Source: Psychrobacter sp. Cmf 22.2
GTDB taxonomy: Bacteria > Pseudomonadota > Gammaproteobacteria > Pseudomonadales > Moraxellaceae
Direction: 5' to 3'
Assembly: GCF_001921745.1 (NCBI RefSeq)
Contig: NZ_MRYA01000006.1
Coordinates: forward strand, 1 to 64,000
Length of the DNA: 64,000 bases
The notes below the pieces were generated by a model. It saw nothing but the letters and a program-made list of their open reading frames with translations. It ran no database searches and was not told where the DNA came from. Shown in pieces: positions 25,501-38,200 of the stretch; position 1 is the stretch's first letter, and each line of letters begins with the position of its first letter. A program made the translations under genes and the position numbers.

Positions 25501-27435
25501 CTATTCGGCAGATATAGCAGCAATTTGCTCGGCCAACTGCGTATCAAAAGCTTGACATAAGGCGATAAAACGCGTTTGCACCTCTGTCATAGCAGCCAAA
25601 CTATCTCCTGCAAAACGTACCGTGAGGCTATGACTGGTATTTGACTGACGCAATACGCCAAAACCATGAGCAAAATCTAAACGTACGCCGTCAATACAAG
25701 ACAGACGCGTACCTTTTGGCAACAGCCGCTTAGCCTGAGCTGGTGTTATTTGTTGCACGCTATCAAAACAATGACATGTTGGCAACGCGACGTCATGAGT
25801 ATCTTCGACCAAATGCTGTAGATAACGACAGAGAACCGTCAAATGATGCACAATTGAACACGTAGTAGTAGCACTCTCAGGCAACGGCAGGTAGTTGTCA
25901 GCGGTACTGACAAGCGTAGGTAGATACCATGTAATATCAGTCAGTCGATACGGTAGAGTCGCTCTTCTACGTGCGCCCCACGCATCGTAAGCTGGCGGTA
26001 GCGTATGAGTATTGAAATTAGTATCGATACCTAACAGTGCGGTAATATCGGACTTGATAACGGTTGATGCCAGCCAATGTAGCAAGCGCAGTCCAGCATA
26101 CATAGCATCATCATAGACAATAAAATAGTCATCGTTAAAGATAAAGTGTCCTGATAACTCACCAGCAAAAATAGCACGATTATCATGTGATTGAAGCTGT
26201 TGGCGCAGTAAACTACTACCCGTCTTACTCATGACTGGTACTGCATCAAGCTTTTTGAGTAAGCGTGCCAAATGATGAGAGCACTTTACATCAAATAAAA
26301 CCTGCGGTGTATTGGGCTTTTTATTGTATATAGGACGCTCTACAATGGCGACTCGCGCTAGCAAATACAATAGATGATCAGGGGTCACGACCTTACCGCT
26401 GTTATCGACGATCATCAGTCTATCACCATCACCATCAAAAGCCAGACCCATATCTGCTTCATTAATAATAACGGTTTGCTGCAGTTCTGCCAGACGGTTA
26501 GGCTCAGTGGGGTCTGGATTACCTCTCGGAAAGTTACCGTCCGGAATATCATTTAGCACAATGACTTGCTGACAAAAGCGTTCAAATAAGGGCTGTGCAA
26601 TCCTACTGGTCGCTCCATTTAGACAATCAATAACAATTTTTAAATCAAGTTTACTGGTAGCACTAGAGCGGTCAGGGGAGTAGTTTTGCGTCTCGATACG
26701 AGTAAATACTTGCGCGATAGCATCGATGTAAGTAGACACAACGGTATCGGCAGGTAGGCTGACAAGATCAGTTGCCTTTATGCTCGCATGACGATTATTT
26801 AAAAGGTTGACTTGAGATTTATTATCTCGCTGATGGCTTGGGTTAGATAATGTTTTGAGCTTAGGTATAGAATCATTCGTAAGGCTTTTATAAACAGCTT
26901 GAATATCAGCATCACTAGGAGACCCATTATTAACCAACCATTTTATCCCTAAAGTATTCTTTTCAGAATGGCTGGCTGTAACTATAATACCGTGCCCTGT
27001 ATATTGCTGCGCCCAAAACGCCATCATTGGCGTTGTAATAAGTCCTAGCTGGATAACCGTCAACCCGTGCTGACTCAGACGACTGGCAAGCAGATGCGCT
27101 ATGGTATCGCTATCACAGCGTACATCATAGCCAATGACCACCACATTACCTGATGGCACAAAGCGATAATTTTGAGAAACAGAGCAAGCTAAAGAATTTT
27201 CTTTAACGTGCTTGTTTTTTAGATCAGGCATTTTTAAATTGTGTTTTTTTATGCCATGTTTTTTTGGATGAATGTTTTTCAGCGGATGACTTTTTATTGA
27301 GTGACTGGCTTGTGCTTTATATAGCTGTGCAAAAACTTCACCCAACGCCGCGATGAATTCAGTAGTAAAATACTGACGTGCCCCGCGAATATCATAAGCA
27401 CGAAATAGAGGGAGTTGGGCGGCAAAAGTCGGCAT
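25501..27435 (-). CDS. algC: phosphomannomutase/phosphoglucomutase with insertions
   Basis: A 644-residue alpha-D-phosphohexomutase interconverting hexose 1- and 6-phosphates for LPS and exopolysaccharide precursors. Domain landmarks: the FRAYDIRG start, the phosphoserine loop VTASHSEKNTLG (S155), the metal loop FDGDGDR (D334, D336, D338), the sugar loop GELSGHF (425-431) and the phosphate loop RFAGDSL near the end. It is ~180 residues longer than usual (~460). Much of the excess is a lysine/histidine-rich insert at ~42-92 and a polar insert at ~190-225. The active-site loops are intact, so it should be functional. The dut-algC-argB order supports the name. Confidence 0.9.
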   Translation of the reverse strand: MPTFAAQLPLFRAYDIRGARQYFTTEFIAALGEVFAQLYKAQASHSIKSHPLKNIHPKKHGIKKHNLKMPDLKNKHVKENSLACSVSQNYRFVPSGNVVVIGYDVRCDSDTIAHLLASRLSQHGLTVIQLGLITTPMMAFWAQQYTGHGIIVTASHSEKNTLGIKWLVNNGSPSDADIQAVYKSLTNDSIPKLKTLSNPSHQRDNKSQVNLLNNRHASIKATDLVSLPADTVVSTYIDAIAQVFTRIETQNYSPDRSSATSKLDLKIVIDCLNGATSRIAQPLFERFCQQVIVLNDIPDGNFPRGNPDPTEPNRLAELQQTVIINEADMGLAFDGDGDRLMIVDNSGKVVTPDHLLYLLARVAIVERPIYNKKPNTPQVLFDVKCSHHLARLLKKLDAVPVMSKTGSSLLRQQLQSHDNRAIFAGELSGHFIFNDDYFIVYDDAMYAGLRLLHWLASTVIKSDITALLGIDTNFNTHTLPPAYDAWGARRRATLPYRLTDITWYLPTLVSTADNYLPLPESATTTCSIVHHLTVLCRYLQHLVEDTHDVALPTCHCFDSVQQITPAQAKRLLPKGTRLSCIDGVRLDFAHGFGVLRQSNTSHSLTVRFAGDSLAAMTEVQTRFIALCQAFDTQLAEQIAAISAE

Positions 27436-27548
27436 GACTACAAACTCCTCGTATCCCTATTGATGGTAAATGGCGCACTTACTTACTAAGTCCACCGCGG
27501 TTATATATATGTTACTCTGATATATATTTTAACTCAGTTGTTTTAAAT

Positions 27549-28013
27549 TTAATGACGGCCTGAATGTCCAAAGCCACCTGCACCGCGAAGACTTTTATCA
27601 TTAAAATCTGCAACCACTTCAAATTCTGGACGAGCAACTGGTACCACAATGTACTGTGCCATACGCTCAGCAGGATTGAGTACAAAGTCGTCACTACTAC
27701 GATTCCAAACACTGACCATCAGCTCCCCTTGATAGTCGGCATCAATAAGTCCGACTAAGTTGCCCAGTACAATGCCATGCTTATGACCAAGTCCTGAACG
27801 CGGTAATATCATTCCGGCATAATTGGGATCTTGTATATAGACGGCCAAGCCTGTACCCACCAGATGAGTCGCTCCTGCCTTGATGGTCAAAGGCTCATCA
27901 ATACAGGCACGTAAATCGATACCTGCTGATCCATCTGTTGCACGAGTCGGCATAGGAAAATCAGGATGGGTACCAATTTTTGAATTAAGAATTTTGACTT
28001 GTACAGCTTGCAT
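27549..28013 (-). CDS. dut: dUTP diphosphatase
   Basis: A 154-residue trimeric enzyme converting dUTP to dUMP, keeping uracil out of DNA and feeding dTMP synthesis. All five family motifs are visible, including [41 protein letters not shown] and the C-terminal glycine-rich [10 protein letters not shown] that closes over the active site. Standard length. First gene of the dut-algC-argB unit. Confidence 0.97.
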   Translation of the reverse strand: MQAVQVKILNSKIGTHPDFPMPTRATDGSAGIDLRACIDEPLTIKAGATHLVGTGLAVYIQDPNYAGMILPRSGLGHKHGIVLGNLVGLIDADYQGELMVSVWNRSSDDFVLNPAERMAQYIVVPVARPEFEVVADFNDKSLRGAGGFGHSGRH

Positions 28014-28168
28014 AACACACTCACTTAAGTTTTTATAATACTATTTTTTTTATCAAACCAATATTTATAATCACTTATAAACAGGTAGCGATTATAGATA
28101 ACAACTACTCTTTGACACGTTGTAGTTTTGGACTCAAAGTTTTGCTCATACCTTGCAAAAGGTAACCG

Positions 28169-29578
28169 CTATAACAGCAATACGCTTGCCAATCCTAAAA
28201 ACGACATAAAGCCGACGATATCGGTCACTGTGGTCAAAATAACTGAAGCAGATAGAGCAGGATCAATGTTCATGCGCTTAAGCATCAATGGAATACTAAT
28301 ACCAGATACATTGGCAGCGGTCATGTTAATGGCGATAGCAAAGCCAATTACTGCACTAATCTTACCATCATGAAACCACATTTGTGCAATAATCGCCATG
28401 ATAAACGCCCAAATAAGACCGTTAATTGCGCCAACCCATAACTCTTTATTAAAAAGCCACCAACGGTTAGAGCCACCGATTTGGCCCATAGCCATACCTC
28501 GAATCACAACAGTCAGCGTCTGTGAACCTGCGATACCGCCCATACTGGCAACCACGGGCATTAATATCGCTAGTGCTACTACTTTTGCCAGCACCGCCTC
28601 AAACTGACCAATGACGACAGCAGCCAATAGTGCAGTACATAAGTTGATACCCAGCCAGACACTACGGCTTTTAGCACTGGTCAAGATAGGCGCAAATAAC
28701 TCCTCATCTTGACTAACACCCGCCAAGTTTTTCATTGTGCTATCGACATCATCTTGGATAATTTCCATGATGTCTTCGCCATTTAATTGACCGACCAGCT
28801 CTCCATGACTGTTAATAACGGGCGCAAAACGAATGTCTTCTGAACGAAAAATTGCGGCAGCATCTTGGATGTCTAACCGGTCATTGATAGTAATGGCATT
28901 GTCAGTAAAGCTTGAGACCAGTGAGCTCTGTTTGTGTTTGATTAAATCAACCAAACTTAACAGTCCCAACAGCTGCTGGCTTTGATCAACGACCAACAGC
29001 TCTTGGCTTTGGTCATCTAGTAGCTCATCGTTTTCTCGTAGCCATTCTTGTACATGTGCCAAGCTCACATCATCTTGAACCTGAATGATATCAGGGTCCA
29101 TATAACTGCCAACTTCCCAATCTGCATAGGTATCAAGCTTGTTGACTTGAATGCGAGTGTCTTCGTCTAACGTTGCCATTACCGAAGTACGCACAGTGTC
29201 GGTAACTGTTTCTAAGATTTCTGAGATGTCTTGGGCGTCAAGATCTTGGGTAAATAAAGAAATCTCTTTTGAGGAGATATTCTCCATCAGCGGTTGACGC
29301 GTATCAACTTCTAACTCGGCAAGCACTTCGCCTTTGAGGTACTCTGGAACCTGCGCCCAAATAACCTGCCGATCTTGATTGGGGAAAGATTCTAGTAAGT
29401 TGGCAATTTCATATTCAGACTGCTGGGCTAAAAAATCAGTGATCGCTGCATACGCATTATCAGCCACCAATCCCTGCAAATAGAGCAGCTTATGTTCAGC
29501 GTTGTACTCTAACAAATTATATTCTGACTGCGGTTTGGATGATTGTTCTGAGCTTGGCGTAGGGGCAGGCATAGGCAT
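28169..29578 (-). CDS. mgtE: MgtE-type magnesium transporter
   Basis: About 469 residues from ATG 29578. The N-terminal helical domain (~20-150; IANLLESFPNQDRQVIW-type repeats) and a CBS pair (~150-280) act in the family as cytoplasmic magnesium sensors that gate the channel. The membrane domain (~310-469) has about five segments, with the conserved PVVASMGGIAGSQT block. The frame opens at 29617, but the first 13 residues are hydrophobic and lie before a proline-rich MPMPAPTP start, so I prefer 29578; 29572 is also possible. Single-gene unit. Confidence 0.93.
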   Translation of the reverse strand: MPMPAPTPSSEQSSKPQSEYNLLEYNAEHKLLYLQGLVADNAYAAITDFLAQQSEYEIANLLESFPNQDRQVIWAQVPEYLKGEVLAELEVDTRQPLMENISSKEISLFTQDLDAQDISEILETVTDTVRTSVMATLDEDTRIQVNKLDTYADWEVGSYMDPDIIQVQDDVSLAHVQEWLRENDELLDDQSQELLVVDQSQQLLGLLSLVDLIKHKQSSLVSSFTDNAITINDRLDIQDAAAIFRSEDIRFAPVINSHGELVGQLNGEDIMEIIQDDVDSTMKNLAGVSQDEELFAPILTSAKSRSVWLGINLCTALLAAVVIGQFEAVLAKVVALAILMPVVASMGGIAGSQTLTVVIRGMAMGQIGGSNRWWLFNKELWVGAINGLIWAFIMAIIAQMWFHDGKISAVIGFAIAINMTAANVSGISIPLMLKRMNIDPALSASVILTTVTDIVGFMSFLGLASVLLL

Positions 29579-29844
29579 TCCAAAAATAAACGATAAAAAA
29601 TAAAAACAATCAATCAAAAATTAATATAGACGATCCTAAAAAAACAGATACATTATATGTCAACGCGGAACTGGTATAAATTTTTCTGGCGTGCTGTGCC
29701 TGCGCCGCTCGATACTGCGTAAAATTCATCTCTGTCCCACTATATCGGTTTTATACTGAACTCACTATAATAAGTAGCTATTTCATAATATTGATCGACT
29801 TATAATAAAACAGGCAACCTATGACAAAAAACGGGCATTAGCGA

Positions 29845-31878
29845 TTAGCGATTACCGAGTAACGCACGAATATTGGCCAGATACTCATCAGCGACTGCCT
29901 CTGGGTCTTTGCTGGCTTTTTTCTTTTTCGCCTTCGCTGGCCAGTCGATATGATCTTCTGGTAGCTCATCTAAAAATCGTGATTCTGAAGTGACGCGCAT
30001 CTGCCCACCAGCGCGGCGCTGGGTTGCAAGTGTCAATGTCAGCTCACGGCGCGCACGGGTGATGCCTACATACATCAGGCGTCGCTCTTCTTCGATCGTC
30101 TCACTCAATATAGAGTTGCGGTGCGGCAGCATCTCTTCTTCTAGTCCCATGATATAGACAAAATCAAACTCCAAGCCTTTTGCGGCATGCAAGGTCATCA
30201 AATTAACCTTGTTGGTATTTTCTTCTTCTTGCTGCTGCTCGAGCATATCGAGTAGTACTAATTTGCGAATAATGGTATCAATCGTTCGATCTTCATCTTC
30301 TTCAGCGCGGTTGATTAAAGACTGAATACTGGTATACAGCATATCAATATTGTCGATACGATTCTTTTCTTGTTGCGGGGTTTTGGCATCGCTACGGACA
30401 AAGTCAATATAGCCGGTCTCATCAATCATTTGGCGCACGATTGGTACAGGGTCAGGATGTTGATCCAGTTCACGAGTATAGTGCTCGATAAATTCACCAA
30501 ACTCCTTTATCGTGCTATAAGCTTTAGACGGTAGCACATGGCTAAGACCTGCATGGGTGCAAGAAGCGAGTAGGGAGATGCTATGCTCTTGCGAAAATAA
30601 ACCGAGCTTCTCAAGCGTGGCAGGACCCATGCCGCGTTTGGGCGTGTTGATAATACGCAAAAACGCACTGTCGTCTTCAGGGTTTAATATAAGGCGCAAA
30701 TAACCCATGATGTCTTTGATTTCACTACGTGCAAAGAAAGATTGACCGCCAGACAATTTATATGGCACTTGCAGCTGACGCAGTTGTGCTTCTAACATAC
30801 GCGCCTGAAAGTTACTGCGATAGAGAACAGCGTACTGCTCCCACTCATTACCAAAGCGTAATTTGTGGGTGACAATCTCTTTTGCCACGCGCTCGGACTC
30901 ATCGTCATCATTTCGGCAGTTAATAATACGAATCTTCTCACCATGACCTTTATCTGACCATAGCTTTTTTTCAAACAAATGCTCGTTGTTGGTAATGACG
31001 GCGTTGGCAGAAGTCAAGATACGCGTGGTTGAACGATAGTTTTGCTCAAGCATGACGATTTTGAGCTTAGGAAAGTCCTCTTTTAGCAGCGCCATGTTTT
31101 CAGGTTTGGCACCGCGCCATGCGTAGATAGATTGGTCATCATCACCCACGACGGTGAAGCGCCCTTGCGGCCCGACCAGATATTTAATCATCTCATACTG
31201 CGCGGTATTGGTATCTTGATACTCATCGACAAGTAAATAGCGAATACGATTTTGCCATTTATCACGCAGCTCTCTGTTTTCACGCAGTATCTTGGTCGGT
31301 AATACAATCAAGTCGTCAAAATCTACCGCATTATAAGCACGCAAATTACGCTCGTATAGCGCATATAAGGTAGCAAAGATCATATCCTCTGGATCATCTA
31401 AGGTTTCCATCGCCTTATCAGGCTCGATCAGATCGTTCTTCCAATCAGAAATCATTTTGATCGCTTTTCCGACCAGTTCACGACTCTCAGCACCGCTTAA
31501 ATTGTCACGCATCATCAGCTCCATCAGCAGACGTTTACTGTCGTCACTGTCCATGATAGAGAAGTTGCCTTTTAAAGGTGTATGAATCAGCTCGTAACGC
31601 AAAAACTGCAAGCCAAATTGGTGAAAGGTCGAGACGGTTAATCCACGCGTTTTTTCGCTAGGCAAGAGCTTACCGACCCGCGCTTTCATCTCGCGAGCAG
31701 CTTTATTGGTAAAGGTCACTGCCGTGATACGCTCAGCTGGCATGTTGCACTCTTCGATAAGGTAGGCAATTTTACGCGTGATTACCGAGGTCTTGCCTGA
31801 GCCTGCGCCTGCCAATACCAGTAGCGGTCCTGATACATAGAGCATGGCTTCTTGTTGTCTAGGATTGAGTTGACTCAT
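29845..31878 (-). CDS. rep: ATP-dependent DNA helicase Rep
   Basis: A 677-residue superfamily 1A 3'-5' helicase that helps replication forks pass protein blocks. The helicase motifs are in order: LAGAGSGKTSVIT (Walker A), VDEYQDTN, VVGDDDQSIYAWRGA, QNYRST, and LMTLHAAKGLEFDFVYIMG near the C-terminus. Its length matches E. coli Rep (673) rather than UvrD (720). A short lysine-rich segment lies near the C-terminus (AKKKKASK). Single gene. Confidence 0.95.
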   Translation of the reverse strand: MSQLNPRQQEAMLYVSGPLLVLAGAGSGKTSVITRKIAYLIEECNMPAERITAVTFTNKAAREMKARVGKLLPSEKTRGLTVSTFHQFGLQFLRYELIHTPLKGNFSIMDSDDSKRLLMELMMRDNLSGAESRELVGKAIKMISDWKNDLIEPDKAMETLDDPEDMIFATLYALYERNLRAYNAVDFDDLIVLPTKILRENRELRDKWQNRIRYLLVDEYQDTNTAQYEMIKYLVGPQGRFTVVGDDDQSIYAWRGAKPENMALLKEDFPKLKIVMLEQNYRSTTRILTSANAVITNNEHLFEKKLWSDKGHGEKIRIINCRNDDDESERVAKEIVTHKLRFGNEWEQYAVLYRSNFQARMLEAQLRQLQVPYKLSGGQSFFARSEIKDIMGYLRLILNPEDDSAFLRIINTPKRGMGPATLEKLGLFSQEHSISLLASCTHAGLSHVLPSKAYSTIKEFGEFIEHYTRELDQHPDPVPIVRQMIDETGYIDFVRSDAKTPQQEKNRIDNIDMLYTSIQSLINRAEEDEDRTIDTIIRKLVLLDMLEQQQEEENTNKVNLMTLHAAKGLEFDFVYIMGLEEEMLPHRNSILSETIEEERRLMYVGITRARRELTLTLATQRRAGGQMRVTSESRFLDELPEDHIDWPAKAKKKKASKDPEAVADEYLANIRALLGNR

Positions 31879-32187
31879 AACGTAACCTGTAGGGCAAAAG
31901 CAAAAAAGAGGGTAGGCGCTGATAGGTCATCGCAAAAGTGATGAAACATCGAGCACAATAACTGTAATAAAATGTAGAGGATAGCGTCAACACGCCATCA
32001 AAATTAGGTGGGTTATTATAAAGTAAAAATGCTACTTTTGGGCAGAAGATAGTTAAGAAGCTAAAGCCTTATATCTTTAGATTATAGTCATATTGAGCTT
32101 ATAAAAAAAATGAAGATTATAGAAATAAAATCGCGCCAGCAGACATAAAGCTGTAGACGCGAAAAAACTTTAAAAATTATAAGTAGA
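31879..32187. other. intergenic region between hemB and rep
   Basis: About 310 bp without a gene. It holds the hemB terminator (32131-32162), a small hairpin TCATCGC AAAA GTGATGA (31927-31944) upstream of rep, and presumably the rep promoter, which I cannot place. Confidence 0.45.
32131..32162 (-). terminator. probable hemB terminator
   Basis: TCGCG (32131-32135) pairs with CGCGA (32158-32162) with an inner CAGC/GCTG stem. The minus strand then reads TTTTATTTC. It is 26 bp past the hemB stop. Confidence 0.6.
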
Positions 32188-33204
<1,017 letters not shown>

Positions 33205-33371
33205 TTATTATATTTTCAGTAATTATGATTGCAACAGATCTTCCTTCACTCAACATGACTTTATCAATGTCAGTTTTATAAAAGCATGCAATCATTTATA
33301 AGTTGGTCTGTGTAAAAGAGTATTCAATATAATGAGACTACTATAACCAAAAGCAGTCTATGAAAGCAAAA

Positions 33372-33394
33372 AGCCCTACCAAGACGGTAGGGCT
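33372..33394 (-). terminator. terminator of the RND efflux operon
   Basis: AGCCCTACC (33372-33380) pairs perfectly with GGTAGGGCT (33386-33394) around a 5-nt loop. The minus strand continues TTTTTGC. It is 40 bp beyond the outer-membrane factor stop. Confidence 0.9.
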
Positions 33395-33433
33395 AATTAT
33401 AGAGTAGCTATGCGCTTGATACCTCGTAATTGT

Positions 33434-35227
33434 TTAAGGCTTAATAATTTGCGTTACTGGTGCCTGCTCGGTAGGTGTCTCTTGAGTCACGATACCAACA
33501 GCTGTCTCTTTTTCACCATCGTTATCGACATCGACAATAGCAGTAGGCTTAAAGGTAGAGGTCGCTGGCGTCTTAGCTTGTTTAATTTCTAGCGCTTCTT
33601 GTGGAGATGCCACGCGTGCTGATCCGGCAGCGTTGACAGCGTAAGCCGCTTTTGCTTTTGCACTGTTGGCCGGTAAGTTAGCGACTTGAGCCAAGTTAGT
33701 ATATTGCGGCACAGGAATAGCCGTCGGTATGTCTAGGTTAGCACCGCCACCAAGCGCTTGGTATAGCTCAATTTGGCTAACGATCTTTTGTAGCTCTAGA
33801 TCCAAGATACCTTGTTGGGTTGAGAACAGTGAACGCTGTGCATCAAGCACATCTAGGTAGTTTGAAATACCTGCTTTGAAGCGTGCATCCGCTATCTGAT
33901 AGGTTTGTTCAAAATTATCTTGCAAACGATATTGCGCTGCCAGTTGCTCGCCTAAAGTGGCACGTGTGGCAAGCACATCAGACACTTCACGAAAAGCTGT
34001 TTGGATAGATTTTTCGTAGTTTGCCAAGGTCTGCTCACGCTCGATTTTGGCTACATCATAGTTGGCATCTAAGCGCCCTGCATCAAAGATAGGCACGCTA
34101 ATATTGGGCCCAAAAGACCAACCAAAAGCACTATTATCGAACAGGTCACTCAAACCGTCACTACGCACCCCAACGCTACTAGCAAGACTAATCGTTGGAA
34201 AATATGCTGCACGTGCTACCGCTATATTAGCACCAGCAGCTTTTAGATTATATTCAGCCTGTAGGACATCTGGACGATAACGTAGCAATTCGCTTGGCAG
34301 ACCTGCGCTAAATATTTCATGATTGGTAATGTTACTGACCGCAGGTGCTGGAATAAGCTCGCTTGGAATAGGGGTGCCAACTAAAAACTGCAGTGCGTTA
34401 CGCGAATTCAAGATACTGCTTTGCGCCCGTAATACAGCAAGCTTGGCATTTTCTAGTGCTGCAGAAGATTGCAGTGAAGGCAGCTTGGGATCAATGCCTG
34501 CTTCAAAACGTTTATCAGCAATAAATAAAGATCTCTCACGACTCTCTACCGTCGCCTCTGCCAATTTTAATTGAGCCAGACTGTAACTTAGATTGGCATA
34601 GCTTTGAGCGATATTGCTTATTAGGCTAATCTGGGTAACATCTTTGGCCGCAGCAGTCGCTAAGAAGTTCTGTAAGGCTTGATCTTTTAGGCTGTCAATT
34701 CTTCCCCAAAAATCAAGCTCATAACTGGCTAAGCCCAAATCGACGTTGTAATTGTCATTGGTCTGAGTGCCAAACTCACTACCCTGACGGGAACGTGAAT
34801 AACCCGCTTGACCATTAATCGTCGGTAAGTCATTGATATCAGTAATACGGTACTGTGCGCGTGCTTTTTCGATAGCCAAACGTGCACTTTCAAAGTCTTT
34901 ATTGTTGTTAAGACCTAACGCAATGAGTCCTTTTAAACGCTCATCACTATAAAAGTCTTGCCAGCGTTGACTGGCAAGGCTTGGCTGCTCAGTACTACTA
35001 ACCGTTTCACGATCAAAGGCGCCATAGCTTTGCCCGACAGGAATGTTAGGCTCAGCAAGTACAGGGCTTGTATCAGCTTTTGGAATGGTATTACAAGCTG
35101 CCATACTGACTGCTAAGGCAGTTAGGCTTAAGAGACGAGCGCTATTTTTGCGCGTTTGTGACAGCAGCGGTTGTGCAAAGTTTACTAACGCTGCTGATCT
35201 TAAGGTAAAGGTTTTTTGGGCACTCAT
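33434..35227 (-). CDS. outer-membrane efflux lipoprotein, OprM/TolC family
   Basis: A 597-residue channel of the NodT/OprM group. It has a signal peptide ending in a lipobox-like MAAC (C45), two repeated outer-membrane efflux domains (~85-285 and ~300-480), and motifs [10 protein letters not shown] and GRLDANY typical of OprM. It forms the trimeric exit duct for the upstream RND pump. About 90 C-terminal residues beyond the channel fold are an alanine/threonine-rich tail, longer than usual (OprM is ~485). Its ATG overlaps the pump gene's stop by 4 bp (ATGA), indicating translational coupling. Confidence 0.94.
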   Translation of the reverse strand: MSAQKTFTLRSAALVNFAQPLLSQTRKNSARLLSLTALAVSMAACNTIPKADTSPVLAEPNIPVGQSYGAFDRETVSSTEQPSLASQRWQDFYSDERLKGLIALGLNNNKDFESARLAIEKARAQYRITDINDLPTINGQAGYSRSRQGSEFGTQTNDNYNVDLGLASYELDFWGRIDSLKDQALQNFLATAAAKDVTQISLISNIAQSYANLSYSLAQLKLAEATVESRERSLFIADKRFEAGIDPKLPSLQSSAALENAKLAVLRAQSSILNSRNALQFLVGTPIPSELIPAPAVSNITNHEIFSAGLPSELLRYRPDVLQAEYNLKAAGANIAVARAAYFPTISLASSVGVRSDGLSDLFDNSAFGWSFGPNISVPIFDAGRLDANYDVAKIEREQTLANYEKSIQTAFREVSDVLATRATLGEQLAAQYRLQDNFEQTYQIADARFKAGISNYLDVLDAQRSLFSTQQGILDLELQKIVSQIELYQALGGGANLDIPTAIPVPQYTNLAQVANLPANSAKAKAAYAVNAAGSARVASPQEALEIKQAKTPATSTFKPTAIVDVDNDGEKETAVGIVTQETPTEQAPVTQIIKP

Positions 35228-38200
35228 TGTGTATTATCTCCAAGACTTGCAGGCTGATATTCCTCAGAAGGAGTCGGTTTTTGTGAATCAGGGGTGCTAC
35301 TGCTACCATCGTCTCCATCGTTTGGCCCATTATTCTTATACTTGTGCGGGAACAAACTACGCACCCAAATATAGAACATAGGGATAAAGAAGATACCTAA
35401 GAATGTTGCGGTGACAACCCCGCCGACCACACTAGTACCAATGGCGTTTTGACTACCAGAACCAGGACCTGTGGCGATGAATAATGGCACAACCCCTAAC
35501 CCGAAGGCAAGCGAGGTCATGATAATCGGACGCAGTCGTTGTCTTGCTGCTGTCATAACGGCTTCTTTTAAACTATAGCCTTCCTCTTGGTGTTCTTTGG
35601 CAAACTCAATAATCAAGATAGCGTTTTTGGCAGACAGACCAACCACTGTCAATAGACCGACCTGCAAGTAAATATCGTTGCTAAAGCCGCGTAGCCACGT
35701 AAATATCACCGCTCCTAATACCCCAAGTGGGATGACAAGCAGCACAGAAAAAGGGATAGACCAGCTTTCATACAAGGCTGCCAGACATAAGAATACCACT
35801 AAGATGGACAGCGCATATAGCATTGGCGCTTGGGCACCTGATTTTTGCTCTTCAAGTGACATACCTGTCCACTCGTAACCGACGCCATCAGGTAGATTTT
35901 CCATCATAGCTTCCATCGAGCTCATCGCTTCACCAGTACTAAGGCCTGGAGCTGCGCTACCTTGGATGTTCATAGATGGCAAGCTGTTGTAACGCGTCAG
36001 ACGCGGTGAGCCGGATTGCCATTCGCTGCTAGAAAAGGCATCGAACGAGATCATATCACCTGTCTCATTACGTACATACCATTTACCGATATCATCAGGG
36101 TTGGTACGGCTGCTAGGCTCGCCTTGGACAAAGACGCGCTTGATACGACCACGGTCGACGAAGTCATTGATGTAGCTTGAGCCCCAAGCAGTAGAGATAA
36201 CGCTGTTGATACTACCCATTGATAAACCATAGGCAGCTGCTTGTTCTTGATTGATATTTACTTTTAGCTGCGGTGCATCTTCTTGACCGTTAGGACGCAC
36301 GCCTGCGACTTGATCGTTCTGTGCTGCCATACCGAGCAACATGTTTCGCGCTTCAAGTAAGCCCTCATGTCCAAGGTTACCAGTATCTTGAATCATCAAA
36401 TCAAAACCACTGGCATTACCAAGTTCGGTAATCGCTGGTGGTACGATCGCAAATACCTGTGCTTCATTTAACTGGGTAAAGAAGTAACCCATCGCACGAT
36501 CAGCAACTGCTTGTGCGGTATTTTCTTCTCCAGAACGGTTTTCCCAGTCTGATAAGCGCACAAAGGCCAGACCCATATTCTGTCCTTGTCCTGCAAAGCT
36601 AAAGCCCGCGATGGTAAAGACAGAGGCGATATTGTCGCCTTCTTGGGTATCATAATAGTCACTGACTTTATCAAGCACATCTTGCGTTTCATCCAGCGTC
36701 GAACCAGCTGGTAGCTGAACCAAGGTAAACATAATACCTTGGTCTTCTTCTGGTAAGAATGAGCCTGGAATGCGTAAGAAGACAACAGCCATGATACCGA
36801 TGATGGCGGCATAACCAATCAGGTACAACCACTTAAAACGGAAGCTCTTACCAACAGAGTTTTCATATTTGCGGCTAAGCTTAAAGAAACCACGGTTAAA
36901 CCAACCAAAGAAGCCTTTTTTCTCTTCAGTGTTGCCCTTCTCATGGCTTTTACCACGTTTTAGTAGCGTCACACATAGTGCAGGAGTAAAGATAAGTGCA
37001 ACCAGTGCAGACAATACCATAGCAGTAATCAAGGTAATCGAGAACTGTCGATAAATCACCCCTGTTGAGCCGCCAAAGAAAGCCATGGGAACGAATACTG
37101 CTGACAAGATAATTGCAATACCAATAACGATCTTACTGATTTCACCCATGGATTGAACGGTAGCATCTTTGATAGAAATATCAGGATCTTCTTCTAAGAT
37201 ACGCTCAACGTTTTCTACCACGACGATCGCATCATCGACCAAAAGACCGATGGATAGCACCATCGCAAACATGGTCAGCACGTTAATACTAAAGCCTGCG
37301 ACATACAACACTGCAAACGTACCAAGTAGGACGACAGGTACGGCGAGGGTAGGGATAATAGTTGCACGCCAGTTCTGTAAGAAAATGAACATGACGATAA
37401 ATACTAATACGATCGCTTCGATAAGCGTATGTACGACTTGCTCGATAGACAAACGGACAAACGGCGTGGTGTCATAAGGTACCACTGAAGTTAGGCCTGC
37501 AGGGAAGTTGGCTTCCAGCTCAGCCATACGTGCACCGACAGCTTCTCGCGTCTCAAGGGCGTTAGCACCACCAGCTAATGAGATACCGAGACCGGCAGCT
37601 TCTTGACCATTATACAAGGAGATAACGCTATAGTCTTCACTACCAATCTCGACATCTGCGACATCGCCAAGACGCACTTGCGCGCCAGTAGTATCGGTTT
37701 TTAACAAGATATTTTTAAATTCTTCAGGGGTTTGCAGATAGCTCTGTACTGTGACAGTAGCGTTGATAACCTGTTGGTCAGTGTCAGCAGGTGCTTGACC
37801 TAATTGACCTGCAGAGACTTGCGCGTTTTGCGCTCGTACTGCACTGACTACATCAGACGGCACCATGTTGTAGCTACGTAAGCGAGCAGGGTCTAGCCAA
37901 ATACGCATAGCATAAGCAGAACCAAACACCTGAACCTCACCAACCCCTTCGACACGGCTTAGTTGGTCAACGACGTTTGAGTTGATATAGTCGGCGATAT
38001 CCGCACGATCCATACCCCCATCTTCAGAAATAAAACCTTGCACCATCAAAAAGCTGCTAGAGGATTTATTGACGTTGACACCCTGACGCTGTACCGATTC
38101 AGGCAATGAGCTCATAGCTGCTTGTAGTTTGTTCTGTACCTGTACCTGAGCGGTATCAGGGTCTGTACCGTTCTCAAACGTTAGCGTGACAGAGGCACCA

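Noticed and set aside
28149-28164. Short hairpin TACCTTGCAAAAGGTA just beyond mgtE
   Set aside because: Six-bp stem with no T-run on the minus strand. Too weak to call a terminator.
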